Positions 46,509 to 57,600 of a stretch of 64,000 bases of DNA are shown here, one piece after another. The stretch covers positions 212,857 through 276,856 of the forward strand of contig NW_019091609.1 in the NCBI RefSeq assembly GCF_001949145.1, in the 5' to 3' direction. The position numbers and the translations under genes are program-made. The notes below the pieces were generated by a model. The model did no database searches. It saw only the letters and a program-made list of their open reading frames with translations, and was not told the DNA's origin. Position 1 is the stretch's first letter. The number at the start of each line of letters is the position of its first letter. Origin of the DNA: Acanthaster planci (Eukaryota; Echinodermata; Asteroidea; Valvatida; Acanthasteridae).

Positions 46509-46705
46509 GTAGGGATGTGAGCATGAGGAAGCAGCACGTGACAAATATAAGAAGCACATGGAAAACAGTCACTCAGGACTCACTTTTTTCCACAGCAGGG
46601 TTATTTGTTAGTTTAAAGTATCCTTATTTAGGTGCCTCACCAGATGGGTTTGTATCTTGTAGATGCTGCAAAGAAGAAGTCCCGAAAGTCAAATGCCCAC
46701 TGTAG
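46509..46705 (+). pseudogene. SWIM/YqaJ-type gene, last visible exon, broken
   Basis: After gtgtag the reading gives GCEHEEAARDKYKKHMENSH. After a T-run length change near 46583 it gives LFVSLKYPYLGASPDGFVSC then EEVPKVKCPL, the YqaJ-domain core with its GASPDG and K-x-P motifs. A TAG stands where the family has Trp (TGG) right after the junction. Together with the shift in 45911-46097 and the missing SWIM exon, this makes the locus a pseudogene, at least in this assembly. Sequencing errors in homopolymers could explain part of it. Confidence 0.6.
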
Positions 46706-47850
46706 CCAAATTTTCACAAGGGCCCAAGTCAAAGCAAGGAAGTTCTTGATGAAAAGTATATAAACTTAACCAATGTATTTTGTTATAAAGGAAGAAGGTG
46801 TAATGCTCAGGTGTATCTCCCTGTCACGAATATTTCACAAGTTACATCTACCATGCTTAGGATTGAAAACACAGCCCAAGAAGAAGAATTGGTTGTGCCC
46901 AGATTGTGAAGTCCTCAGAGGCATACCTTGGTTCAGCATTCATTGATGTGTCAAGGAGTTCAGCATATACTGTACATTTACGTGTATATGCGATGTTGTG
47001 CGTTGGCCTTAAGTCTGAATTACTGATCTAAAGCTTCTGATTTAGAAAATAATACAGAAAGTAAACTATACGGTTACAAGCTGTGTATTTTGTGAAATCA
47101 TTGATCGGTTTATTCTGTTTATTTTAATTTACTGTTTTCAATAATAATTCATAGGAACATAAGTATAAGTGGCTAAAACTTGTATAATGCTGTCTTTTAA
47201 TTAATGATTGAAATATTGGAAGACTGAACAATAGGCTAAATAAAAGGAACAACAGATTCACAAATGTTGACCAAGCCACATGACACATTAACTATTTTGT
47301 CCAGTGTTGTTACTTTACTTTCTTGATCTGATTGCAGCAATGTGATTGGAATTGTTCTTTCAAGAATGGGATATTTTGTTTTATACTCACACTCCAAATA
47401 ATCGGAACGGAAACTAATGTTCATGATTGCATTTTTCCACAGCTTCTTTGTTTTGAGCTTTACTGGAATACCAACCAGTCTAAGGCAAACCGGGAGTAAG
47501 TGATACCCTTTGACCACTCTTAAATTGGGGTAGTGATACCTGTGACCACTTTTCCCAAGACAACCCCAAACGGCCGAAACAGTCGGAATCCCAAAAGTAT
47601 GGCCACGGTAAACACATAATGCATAAGTAATAGTGAAACCCATGTTCACTAAACCACCATCCTAAGGCCGCTGTTTCTTACTACATGTATAGCCTGTAGT
47701 TTTATATGAACAATGAACTCTTAACTCAGAACTATTCAAAACTGAAGTCCTCAACTCAATTGAAACAACTACCTTAAACCTTACATATATTTGTTTATAA
47801 AAGGTTGTGCAATTAATGTTTCCAACCGCTGGAACATGCAGCCGGGGTTA
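46706..47850. other. Unassigned sequence with a 137-codon antisense frame
   Basis: The minus frame 47236-47649 is open for 137 codons but matches no family I know, and it has no splice or promoter context. Nothing else stands out. Confidence 0.35.
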
Positions 47851-49483
47851 TAGCCCGTGTGGAACATCACAAGCTATTAATTATAATAATTATCTACATG
47901 TTTACAGTGATAATTTGATTTCCCACCATTGGTACATATGGTAGGGAATAGGCCGTGTTAGCCGTGGACCATGTGAACTGTGGGTGTTCCAGCACTCATA
48001 CCCCAAATCAACGACATTGCGATTTTGCCCATGATTTGCTGCACAATGCACACGCTCTAGTGGCGCTTGCAAGCGTGCGCCATAATAAAAAAGGCGTGGC
48101 AAGATGGTCAACCACACAAGAATGGCCTCTGGAAATTGTGAATGAAATTCCGCCAATGCCAGTGCAATAACTTGTCAGAGAGCGAAAAAATCTAGCTGAA
48201 CCAAATCATTGGTACCAATTTGTACAATAACTATGTAAGGGTTACTCCCTGTATTTACTAACAATTGAGATAGTTCATGAGTGCACGCTCCGCTTCTCCC
48301 TTGCCATCTTACTGGAATAGGAACTTCTATGTCATATGCTGCCCATCGTATCGAATCTCCAACGATCCAAACACACCTATTGCATCTGTCTGCACCATGA
48401 AAGTAAGAAAACATACCTAAACTCCGGTTAGATTGGAAAATGGGAATGGCCTCAGATAACGTTTCAGAGCGTCCAAGCGCCAGCATCCCATACGCTGTAT
48501 ATCTGCAAATGGGACCCACATACTAAAGGCGGTCGAAGCCGCGCCCATGTGAAAGGAGTGGGAACGATAACGATTATCCTCCACCCGGCAAACTGACAGG
48601 GAGGTTTGCAGCACTCTATTAAACTGAAACTTGGTCAGTGGGTGCCCGTCTGCATGGCAGAAAAGGGGGCCCTGTATTTGCATGCAAACCTGAAGGAAAT
48701 CTTGTAAAGCCTGCACTGGGCAAAGTGCTGTGTTTACTGCCTGAGAAACAATAACTTGTTGAGGTGGGCTGAGCTGGTTGGTTTTGGTATGTCGCAAATT
48801 CAAAAGTACCGATAACTGCATTTCGTGTGTTGCATTCGGTATGAACTGTATGTCTGCATGCTGCAAAACTGACCTTTGTACACACCTCTGGGAATTGGCT
48901 GAAAATTCACCTACCCGCAAGAGACCAAAAAGTGCTATGAGCATCGCCGATCTAAAAAGCGTACATTCAAACTGTGATGAGCAAACTTGCGCCAAAACCG
49001 ATATGATACACGACAACAATGCAAGCAAAATGGGAGCTCGCTGATCTTTGCTAGCCCGCCCACGCCTGCACGCTTCAAGCAATTTTGAAACCACAAAAGA
49101 ATCTGTTGGGTCATTTTCCCTTCTCAGTTTAATATGGCAACTGACTTCCGCTACATATGACAAAATGGTGGCAGGTGCATATCGATGCCAAGAAAGTCAG
49201 GCAATGAATTCACATATGCATTTGGTGCTTACCACCTCGTGTGTGTGGCTGGCTTGTGACTGTAAGAAAACGAGTAAAAGTGTTCCATCCCAATTGGAGA
49301 ACAATGCAGGTTATCAAGTGGGTGAGCCTCAAAGGGCCTCGCTATGCGACCAGCTTGAATTTCTTTAACGAGTTTTTGTTTAACAATTTCCGGATGTGAA
49401 TATGCTGAGCAAAGGCAACCTGAATCCCTGCAAACCCGCTGACCATCGTAACCCAGAGAAAAAAACCTTGGAAAAATCCTCAC

Positions 49484-49542
49484 TTAACCCTAACCCTCCT
49501 CAATCCTTCACCTGTTGGAGGATTGAGGAGTGTTAGGGTTAA
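49484..49542. repeat. 24-bp-arm hairpin carrying telomere-type TTAGGG/CCCTAA ends
   Basis: Left arm 49484-49507 and right arm 49519-49542 are complementary with one mismatch. The left arm reads TTAACCCTAACCCTCCTCAA... and the right arm ends GTTAGGGTTAA. The loop is 11 bp (tcacctgttgg). It sits inside the Ngaro-like element, and the outer arms hold about two telomere repeats. Confidence 0.9.
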
Positions 49543-51529
49543 TTGTTTTGTCTGGTTCATTCCTAGGCCTATATGATGCAAGCACAAATCGTTTAACACT
49601 GACATATTAATGGGAGTTGGGAGCGCAAAAATTCACTTTACCAGCTAGGGCTGTTCCCGCATTATCCTTTTGGTCATGAGGCGAGTTGCTTGGCCCAACC
49701 CCCGTAGGATTGACCGGTGCAGTTCGTGCGTATCCCCTCTTCTTAAACCCTTTTTGCCCCCATTGGTGGTAGCACGTGTTGCTGTCAAACTTGCATACGT
49801 GAGCGCCGTGCCCCGCCCTGGAGCATTTTGTACACTGGTGCTGATACATGCAGCCAAAGTACTTACTGCCCCCGGAGGCACTGAAAGCAAAGCATACCCG
49901 ATTGCTCGTGTGCAATGGTACATAAGGCTGTGTGTTGCTGGCTGAACCAATTGCAGAAGCCGCCACGGTAAGCCACAACTCCGCGTCCAACTCTGCTCAC
50001 GGCCAATCAGATAATTTACTGAGACTGTGCGCACAATCTCTGTATACTTCAGTAGGCCCTGTTAGGAAACCTAATGAGATAGATGGCCATAAAAGCATGA
50101 AACGCCGACACCCATTTGTCCCACATGTGTAGTTTGGTCGGACGGCCCGATTGTGATGCAGTAGGCCGCAAAAACATCTTATTACCCTCTACTACTAGTG
50201 CAACCTCAGAGGCTTTGTTAGCCTTAGCAACTGTCAGCGCTGTCAGCAAATAGCAGCGACATGTCAATATACTCACTTTTCTATATCTTTTCTTTTACGG
50301 ACTGGGGAATGTGCCAGCTCAGCAGTGACACTGAACTCACGCGCGGAATGACAGCAGGACTACTAGGAACCCAATCCACTCTAATTGCATAAGCATATCT
50401 GAAAGGGCGCCCTCTCCCCCATAGTTATACCCTCCCGGAGCTTTCGAATAAAGCCCACTTACTGAACTAACGCTGCTTGATCCACAGGCTCAATTAAATG
50501 AACTCCTTTGAATCAGTGGAGGGAATCAAGCTTGTCACCGAAACTGGCAAATTCCTGGCTGCAACCCCAGTGACCGAGCTAGCAGTCTGGACAGGTGCAT
50601 AAATGAATGACCCATTACTACCCCCCACCCTCCAATTCTAGCCGGGTTATGTCTGAATCTGTTGCTTAACTCACTTAACCCATGGATGAGCTGGCCTGTA
50701 GAGGCTGGCTCCACCGTGTCTGCCGCCTGTGCTGAGCTGTAAGCCGCTGTGACACCTGATCTTCCCTGCAGATTGGCCGCTGACTGCACCATGGTTGCGG
50801 GGTGAACCAGGGCTAGTGGAAATGTGTTGTCCTCGCAACTGATCCGACGGTCCTGACTGACTGGATTCTGCTGGCTGCTCTGGGGTGGGAGCCCGTTGTG
50901 GTGGTGCATCCAATTCAGCCGGTATGACGATGTTTGACGGAGCTGGATTGACTACCCGTGGCGGCTGTTCTTGATCCACAGTAATCTCTGGTCTGACTTG
51001 GGTCGACGTTGGTGCGCTGGTTTGCTGTCCTCCATCCTGGATTTGTGGGCCACATCTGGGTCTTTTACTTCGTCTTGGGCCATCCTGGTGCCGATGCGAA
51101 TCCTGAACCCTGCGCCGTGTATGGGGCATGGCTGCCGATGTTCCCCCACAGATGATCAGTTCATGGACACACCACCTACTTGGTCGGGCCTCTAGACAGA
51201 CTTGAATTACCCCAAACTCCTGTGCTATTTACCATTAGACTTTTATCTGCACTCCGGCCAATGTTATATCCACAATCCTGTTGTGTAGATCGTATAAACC
51301 ACGGAATGTTGTTGAATTTTTTGTCATGAAAAAAACGTACAGACTGTTTAGATTTAAAGTAAATAGCCTTGTTTGTTTGAAAGCTGTGACCGAAATGCCC
51401 CTAAAACATTGGACATCGCGTAAACCTCTGTTTCTGCCACCTGATTGGCAAGTGGCTGTGCAGCAACTACTCCACAGCGATTGGCTGCTTAGGATCCAAG
51501 CGCTGATTGTCTGGCCCATGATCCCGACA

Positions 51530-51540
51530 CCCCATATAAA
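51530..51540 (+). promoter_or_regulatory. TATA-like box (CCATATAAAAG)
   Basis: A good TATA-box word on the + strand near the 5' end of the antisense Ngaro-like element. No + strand gene follows that I can recognise, so its use is uncertain. Confidence 0.25.
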
Positions 51541-51900
51541 AGAGGCGCTGGTTTATCTCACGTCTGCAACTTGGCTGCGCCACTGCACATGGCACTAACA
51601 TCATTCTTTGCATTGAGCATAATGAATTTTATCGTCGAGAAGATAACATTTCTTAAGTTACCAATAACCCGTTCAATATGAATTCTTACTGAGGCTAAAT
51701 TCCTGGGTCTACTGCCTGCAACCTACACAGATTACCAAGACAAATGCATTATTTCCTAGTCCATTACTTCCATTCACTAAATTCTTGATCACCAGCCGTT
51801 GCGCCCTCACTCGCTCGACTCCCACGAAGGCGGCCGCCATGTTCTTCCTCTATTTCTTAGCACCATTACCATCGGATGTGTTTTTGTCAGGCTCCAAAAA

Positions 51901-53229
51901 TTTTGAGAGTTTTCCTTTTGAGAGTTTTTTTGCTACCTATGGTTTCAGTGTCATTTCTTGATCACCTTGTTTATCTGTTCATTCTTGTTCTTGTGAACGG
52001 TAAGACTGTTCCTTTTCCCCTGTATTTATTCTTAATTTTGCCATTCCTTTCAGCCTTGCGACTAAGCTGTGTATTCTTTTGCCTATATTTATTCTGTTTA
52101 TTTCATGTTTTTATATATCTTGATTAGCTTCACCTACAGTTGTGGCTTTTTGTTTCTTTGTTTAAAAAAATTTTTTAAAAAACAGAATTTCTTGAGAGCG
52201 GTTGTCTCGTTATTCTGAATTTCTTTGTTCTTATTCCAGTTGGGTTTTGCCGGAAATTTTGGTGTTTCATTAGCTTTGCTTCTCTCTCTCTTTTTGTGCT
52301 TTGGATTAGCTCTAGAGAGGAAAAGTGTCAGAGTTGTGCTTCTAACCCCACTCCGAGTACAGTATTTGCCCGTTCACGGGCCCGTGATTGCTTGGTTGGT
52401 AAGGACAGTTGTGCGGCGTTTCGGTCCTTGCTAACCTAGGAAATAGGACAGTGCGTAGTTTTACAATTTCCTTCCAGTCGGTTCGGGCTTTGACCATCTG
52501 ATACCCTTATTGCGAGTTTGCTCTTTGAGTTTCTTTGCGACTCGCAGCAGTCTGTCGGCCGGTCCCCTGGTACGGGATGATACATCCGGTCGATCATCTG
52601 CATGCCCATGGGCCTTCTTCGAGCTTCGAGCATCTTTGGCCCATCCACGCACCCCCTACTGGCCTTCTGGGGCGTAGTGGAGTGTTCTCCACGTTTATGG
52701 AACAAATTGCCATCGGAGATTCAGGCAAGCGACTCTGTCACTATTTTGCTTGCTTGTACCTTAAGCAATGAGGTTTAAAAACAGAAACATTTCTTTTCTG
52801 ATCAGAAATTGATAAAATATAATAAGATCAACCCCTAAGAGAATACCTTGAAACGTGTAAAAAATATAGCTTCACCTAGCACTAGCAGAATTTATAGTTT
52901 TTGAAGTTTGGGATTATTCTATTTGCCCAACTTACTCATCATGACAGATTCATTACTGCTTTTACTTTCGATGATAGTCATTTTTATTAAACTGTCTGAT
53001 GAGGTAAACAAGATTTTTATTGGAAATTTCTGACTATTTGAATGTTTCTTAGAAAGTATTTAAGCTGGTTAAATTCAACTTGAGTCAAGTACAGGACCAT
53101 GCTGTATTCTTTTCTGTCAAACTGGTTATTCATTTGCTTTCTAGATTCTCTCATTGTCTTTTGTTCATCTTATATGACAGGCATAGAGTTTAGTGAGTCA
53201 AGGCCATGCATGTGCTTTATAGTTTTATT
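51901..53229. other. Intron sequence, with a possible LINE tail fragment
   Basis: 52630-52760 on the + strand translates to SPRLWNKLPSEIQASDSVT in one frame, which resembles the C-terminal tail of CR1/L2 LINEs (LWNSLPxEIR). The T-rich part 51876-52130 gives a hydrophobic frame that is composition only. Confidence 0.35.
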
Positions 53230-53960
53230 CTGAATTTTCCCACTGCACTCACTTTAACCGGTTTCCACTATGGTGTTACCAGGGTATTCTTGGGGCTATC
53301 GAAAAAAATAAACCTGAGAATACCCAGGTAATTCAGAGTGTTCACACTGCCCTTCTCGGGGTTAGAAATTCTCCGGGTTAACTGCCTTGAAACCTTACTT
53401 TAGCCAGGATTTGTTTAACCCTACTTTCGAGGTGGGTTGACTCACCAATTTCAGGGTTAACGGTGGCCTTGAGATAATTCACCAGGTTACCTTCAGTAGT
53501 ATGAATGCTCACCGGGTTTCCTTCAACACAGGTTTTCTCATTGAATAGATAGGATGGGACATGCACAACCAGCACTGCCCTCAGCTCCACGGCCTCAGGC
53601 CCGGCACTGCCGATGTCCACTGTGGCTGGTATCTCGTCATATTTATACATGTATTTCACATAGAGGACACCAGTCTAATTGACTCGTAACTTGTCTGTTT
53701 GTTATACTGTTATATTATTTATATTGTCATATTATTTATTATTATCTCCGGGTTGCCACGATTGAAATGTGAACACGGTTACAAGTTACCCAGGTTTGCA
53801 CGAAAGCGGGTACGCTAAATACTCGAGTGAAGTTGGAAGTGTGAAACAGATTCTCAGGGTAAGTTTATACCCAGATATGAACAAATACCCGGGTGAATAA
53901 ATTACATGGGTAAAGCCAAACAAGTTTGAATCCGGCTTTACTCTCTGTACTGTTCTGTGG
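53230..53960. repeat. Probable non-autonomous repeat rich in CCGGGT words
   Basis: The segment is punctuated by GGGTAA/CCCGGGT/CAGGGTT words at both edges (for example ctccgggttaac near 53375 and aatacccgggtgaat near 53885). Between them, a minus-strand frame at 53659-53378 has no known family. The look is that of a MITE, but clear TIRs or a TSD were not found. Confidence 0.35.
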
Positions 53961-54824
53961 TGCCATACACTGGATATGCTGGACTTGTTGCATAATGTGT
54001 TCATTCTTGCCTGGGGATTAGCACCTTCCACTTTCTTTGTAGGAAATAACTTGTTTATTGTGTCAGGAATATTTAGCAGACCCTGTTTCTTGTTATACTC
54101 TATACTTTTCTTATCTGGGTTTACAGACTTCTTGTTGGAGTGTACTTGAAAGGCCACTTATACACACTGTGTTGGTTTTAGTCCTTTCAAAGTTCTTGTA
54201 CAGCACGTTCCCACTTGAATTGGAAAAAGATAGTTCTTGATCCGGCATTTTGGTGTGATCATTATCTTACCGCAACGAAATTGCTTGATCCACCTTTTCG
54301 GATGGAAATGTCAAGCCCAAAAGGTCACCGAGTTCAGTATTGCACATGTGCTAGCTTGCTGAGCGCACGCTCTGTGGCAGTGTTGTGTGCTGGGGGGCAC
54401 ACGTGTGACCCTTGAGGTGTTTCGGGTGTGGAGTTCTACTAACGTGACAACCCTGAATCGGACCAAATGTTCAGCCTAGTATGTTGTCTTTTCAAATGTT
54501 GCTTCCCTATTTGATACTCTATTACACCCTACGGAGTGTATGCTAACACAGAATTAGTTTTGATGGAAAGCAAATGAAATTACACAAATGAAAAAGGTTA
54601 AGAAATGGACGAATGCGCAACAAAAATTGTGAAAGGGCTAGGTAAACAATGTGGCATTCATGCATCACACATGCGTGGTAACACATTTTACTAGCCTGTA
54701 GTTTAGCAGTTGTTGATTGTGCATGCTGTGCACGTTAAAAATTTCCCATGCAAAAAAACATACTTCTTTGTTTATCAGACCACAAAAGTTTCGCACCACT
54801 CATGCACAATCAGATGTTGACAGG
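53961..54824. other. Intron sequence, nothing recognised
   Basis: No coding frame with a motif, no repeat ends. Confidence 0.45.
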
Positions 54825-55090
54825 TCAAATTGCCGGATCAGATCCACCTTTTGGGTTCCCATCTGATCGTGATCGGCCAGTTGCAAGATCTGATCCAGCA
54901 ATTGGGGAATCTGTATCCTGCTCCAGAGGAGGATCAAGAAAGGTGGATCTGATCCTGATCCACCTTGTAACGGTTAGCATTCCCACTACACACAGTTGCC
55001 AGATCTGATCAACCAATTGGGGGATCTGATCCGGCCATTCGGCAAAAGGTGGATCTGATCCCCCAATTGGTCGATCAAGTGGGAACATGG
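54825..55090. repeat. Palindrome-rich element built on GGATCTGATC/GATCAGATCC
   Basis: Many copies of GATCTGATC or its complement alternate with CCAATTGGGG words, for example ggatcagatccacctttt near 54836 and aaaggtggatctgatc near 55045, which pair as an inverted repeat. Outer words gggttcccat (54852) and agtgggaaca (55078) also pair loosely. It resembles a foldback or MITE-like element. Non-coding. Confidence 0.5.
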
Positions 55091-56043
55091 TGCTAATAAA
55101 TTCTTCTGTGTCCTTTTGTTGAAGTAAAATATTGGTGTCTCAGTCCTTGTTAGTTCAGTTTTCTGCAACTTTTCCCTCAAAGATCCTTGGTTTAGTTAGA
55201 GTTTTTGCTGTTTTCCCTGTTACATGATCACCAATATGGCAGAATCAAAATCACACTGGTGATCTGTGACGTATGCCCACAAGGTCCGTAGGCTCAATAA
55301 TTGTCAGGAAGAACTATTAAAAAGCCTTGAATTACAATTCTTAATTAATCACGTTTATAAGAATGCTGGGAGATATTTGCAGTAAATTTGGAAGGTTTGA
55401 TGTTTTGAATTTCATTCTTACATTGTGTTATACCATGTCATGCATGTGTTTGTGGTGGATTAGCAGTTGTTTTGTAGCTTGCTTATGAACATGAGTTTAT
55501 ATTTTCTTTTTTTGCATTGTAGCAAACCAGTTGTTTTGTCCCTATTCTGGGTGGAAATTTACACAAATGAGCAATAAAGTTAAACACCACTGTAGTGAAT
55601 TATATGTACTTTTTCGGATGTCATTTGAAACTGGGCTCATATCATATGGGCATGTTGCACACCATATATGTGTATGTGGACATTTGTTTTAAATGAACAT
55701 AGTATCCAACTTGGTATTTAGTTGACAATTTTAAATTCAGAGATTTAAAATATAGTCTGTTTTTTTTCTTGGGTAACACAAGGAAAATCGATATTTTCAA
55801 GCCATTTGTGTTATTTCCAGAGGTGTGGGTGTGGGTGAGTTTGTTTCTGCATTAAATTGGGGACCCTGAACAATAGAGGACAATAAGGTCCCTGATTGAC
55901 AACTGTGTNACACTTCTGTGTGTGTGTGGTTTCCATGCATTATGCATTGTGTTGCCTAGGTGAATTCAGTCCAGTTCTCACAGCTTTAGTGGCAAACCAA
56001 TGCACAGTATCATTAAAAAAAATGTCTTTGAACATCTTTGCAG
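55091..56043. other. End of the large TRIM37 intron
   Basis: AT-rich, with one N at 55909 and a GT run at about 55917-55930. The last 10 bases form the acceptor of the next exon. Confidence 0.5.
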
Positions 56044-56224
56044 GTATGAGTACAGAGTGGAAATGATTCATCAGGCAACCCATGACAGCAGCAAGAATAT
56101 TGTGAGAGAGTTTGCCTCTGATTTTGAAGTTGGGGAATGCTGGGGTTACAATCGTTTCTTCAGACTCGACTTGCTGGCTAGTGAAGGATACTTGAAGAAT
56201 AACACGTTAATTCTGCAGTTTCAG
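56044..56224 (+). CDS. TRIM37: TRIM37 internal exon: MATH domain core
   Basis: A 181-nt exon between ctttgcag and gtactt. It encodes [20 protein letters not shown] and [20 protein letters not shown], then [20 protein letters not shown]. The vertebrate TRIM37 block is nearly identical ([20 protein letters not shown] is shared exactly). It completes the Lys codon begun at 33095 and ends in phase 0. The next vertebrate exon starts VRSPTFFQK and was not found up to 64000, so the gene goes on outside the window or across another long intron. Confidence 0.97.
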
Positions 56225-56870
56225 GTACTTACTTGTACATTAAATATTGTTTAGGAAGGAGGGACTGGAAACGATGAGATTCTTAAATTTGTCTCAGTAT
56301 TTCTTACACTTAAAGAGGGAGCATATGAAGAAGCCCAAATAGAATTTGTCCTTAGCTCTATTCCCTTTGCCCTCAATTGACAACCCCCCCCCGAGAAATT
56401 TGCTGCTACTCCAAATTGCTCCAAATGTCAAATTGTCCTCTCATGACTTTTTCTTTGAAGTTTTTACAACTTCTGATATCAAATTTGCAAAATCAGATGT
56501 ATTTTCCTGTTGCAGGGCAATTGAGGGTATCCAGAAACTACATTATTCCAAATGCTTGTGTATGGATGTGCCATGCACAGTTGTTGAAAAACATGCTGTT
56601 TTTCTGTCAAGCTGTATGTTTTGCTTCTTATCCTTATTGTCACATCCGATACTATTGGTAGAACAATTCTAACAATAAAATACGAAGGGAATGAAAAATA
56701 AAAGAAAACATAATAAATGATTATAATATGTGCTTTTTTCTGGACTAGGTAGGATAGAGAGTTCAAGAACGCCTTTTTCCTCGGGTACCTACCCGACCCT
56801 TTTAGTGGTTAAAAAAAATTGAAAAAATCACATTTTAGTGCCTTAAAAATATTGAAAAATATCTCACCCT
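56225..56870. other. Start of next TRIM37 intron
   Basis: Frames at 56346-56672 and 56377-56661 are chance. No TRIM37 continuation exon seen. Confidence 0.5.
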
Positions 56871-57289
56871 TATATCAAACTCGCCAAACCAAAAAAACGA
56901 CAAACCATGGATCTCACTTTTGCTACCCAATTTGAATACGCCAAGTTAGTCGCCGCGCATGCCACTTGGTTACTCGCCCAATCTAACACTGTGGACAAAG
57001 ACATGATAACTCGAGCCAAGAAAGACGTGCAACGATAGCGGCATCGCATCTGCTTGGTGAGGGAGATGAAACACGGTCCTAAATGTTGTCACCCTCAAAA
57101 GACATTTATTCCTGATTATATTTGCTGTGTCTTTTGGTTTTTTTTTTTTATGAAAAACTATCTCATCCATTATATCAAGCTCGGCAAACCAAAAATTGAG
57201 ACCAAAACAAAACTCTAAAACCGACGTCAATAATGAACCATGTTTTAATTGTTACTTTTGCAAAAAAAAACATTTGAATCACAGAATGT

Positions 57290-57600
57290 GACAAATGGCA
57301 TTGATTCCATTTATTGCCAAAACTGCAATCATATTGACAGATGTATTGCATGTAATAAATGCAACCACTGCAAAAAAAGGTTTCTAAAGATTGTAATAAT
57401 TGTAAAAACATACACAAATGCAACAAATGTCATGGTTGCATTAACTGCAGATATTGTAAAAAATCTACCAATTGCGCCAATTGCATCGATTGCTATCATT
57501 GCATCGATTGCAAAGGCTGCATGATTGCAAAATCTGTTTTAAATGTGATATCTGTTGTAGTTGCTAAGGATGTATTAATTGCGAAAAATGTGTCGATTGC
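57290..57600 (+). repeat. CxxC-repeat region inside the Polinton fossil
   Basis: DNA words like aattgca and aactgcag recur every 12-18 bp, so that the reading is a ladder of Cys-x2-Cys pairs (for example CNKCHGCINCRYCKKS and CIDCYHCIDCKGC). Such Cys ladders occur in proteins of large DNA viruses. Here it is part of the fossil and its function is not known. Confidence 0.55.

Larger units (their letters stand above)
47860..51900 (-). mobile_element. Ngaro/DIRS-like retroelement fossil with SGNH hydrolase
   Basis: Parts on the minus strand in order: a Pro/Gln-rich gag start (51129-50671), a gag core-like piece (50276-50049), a Cys/His region (49990-49607; CTKCSRAGHGAHVC), a short RT-like stretch (49483-49229; KQKLVKEIQAGRIARPFEAH), a tyrosine recombinase (49163-48417; LIALFGLLRVGEFS, HTKTNQ, SHSFHMGAASTAFS, MGCWRLDALKRYLRP), and an SGNH/GDSL hydrolase (48519-47902; VWIVGDSIRWAA, VIVQIGTNDL). 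Recombinase plus hydrolase is the Ngaro layout. The copy is incomplete and has several breaks, but the recombinase frame is long and clear, so it is younger than the other DIRS pieces. Confidence 0.8.

Noticed and set aside
47236-47649. 137-codon antisense open frame
   Set aside because: Long, but with no motif, splice sites or repeat relation that I can name. Listed only as unassigned sequence.
51876-52127. Hydrophobic 83-codon frame that looks like membrane spans
   Set aside because: Comes from T-rich composition (Phe/Leu from TTT/CTT). No start context or neighbours support a gene.
57249-57524. Cys-rich frame as a host metallothionein-like gene
   Set aside because: It lies among Polinton frames and has no splice context, so it is part of that fossil.
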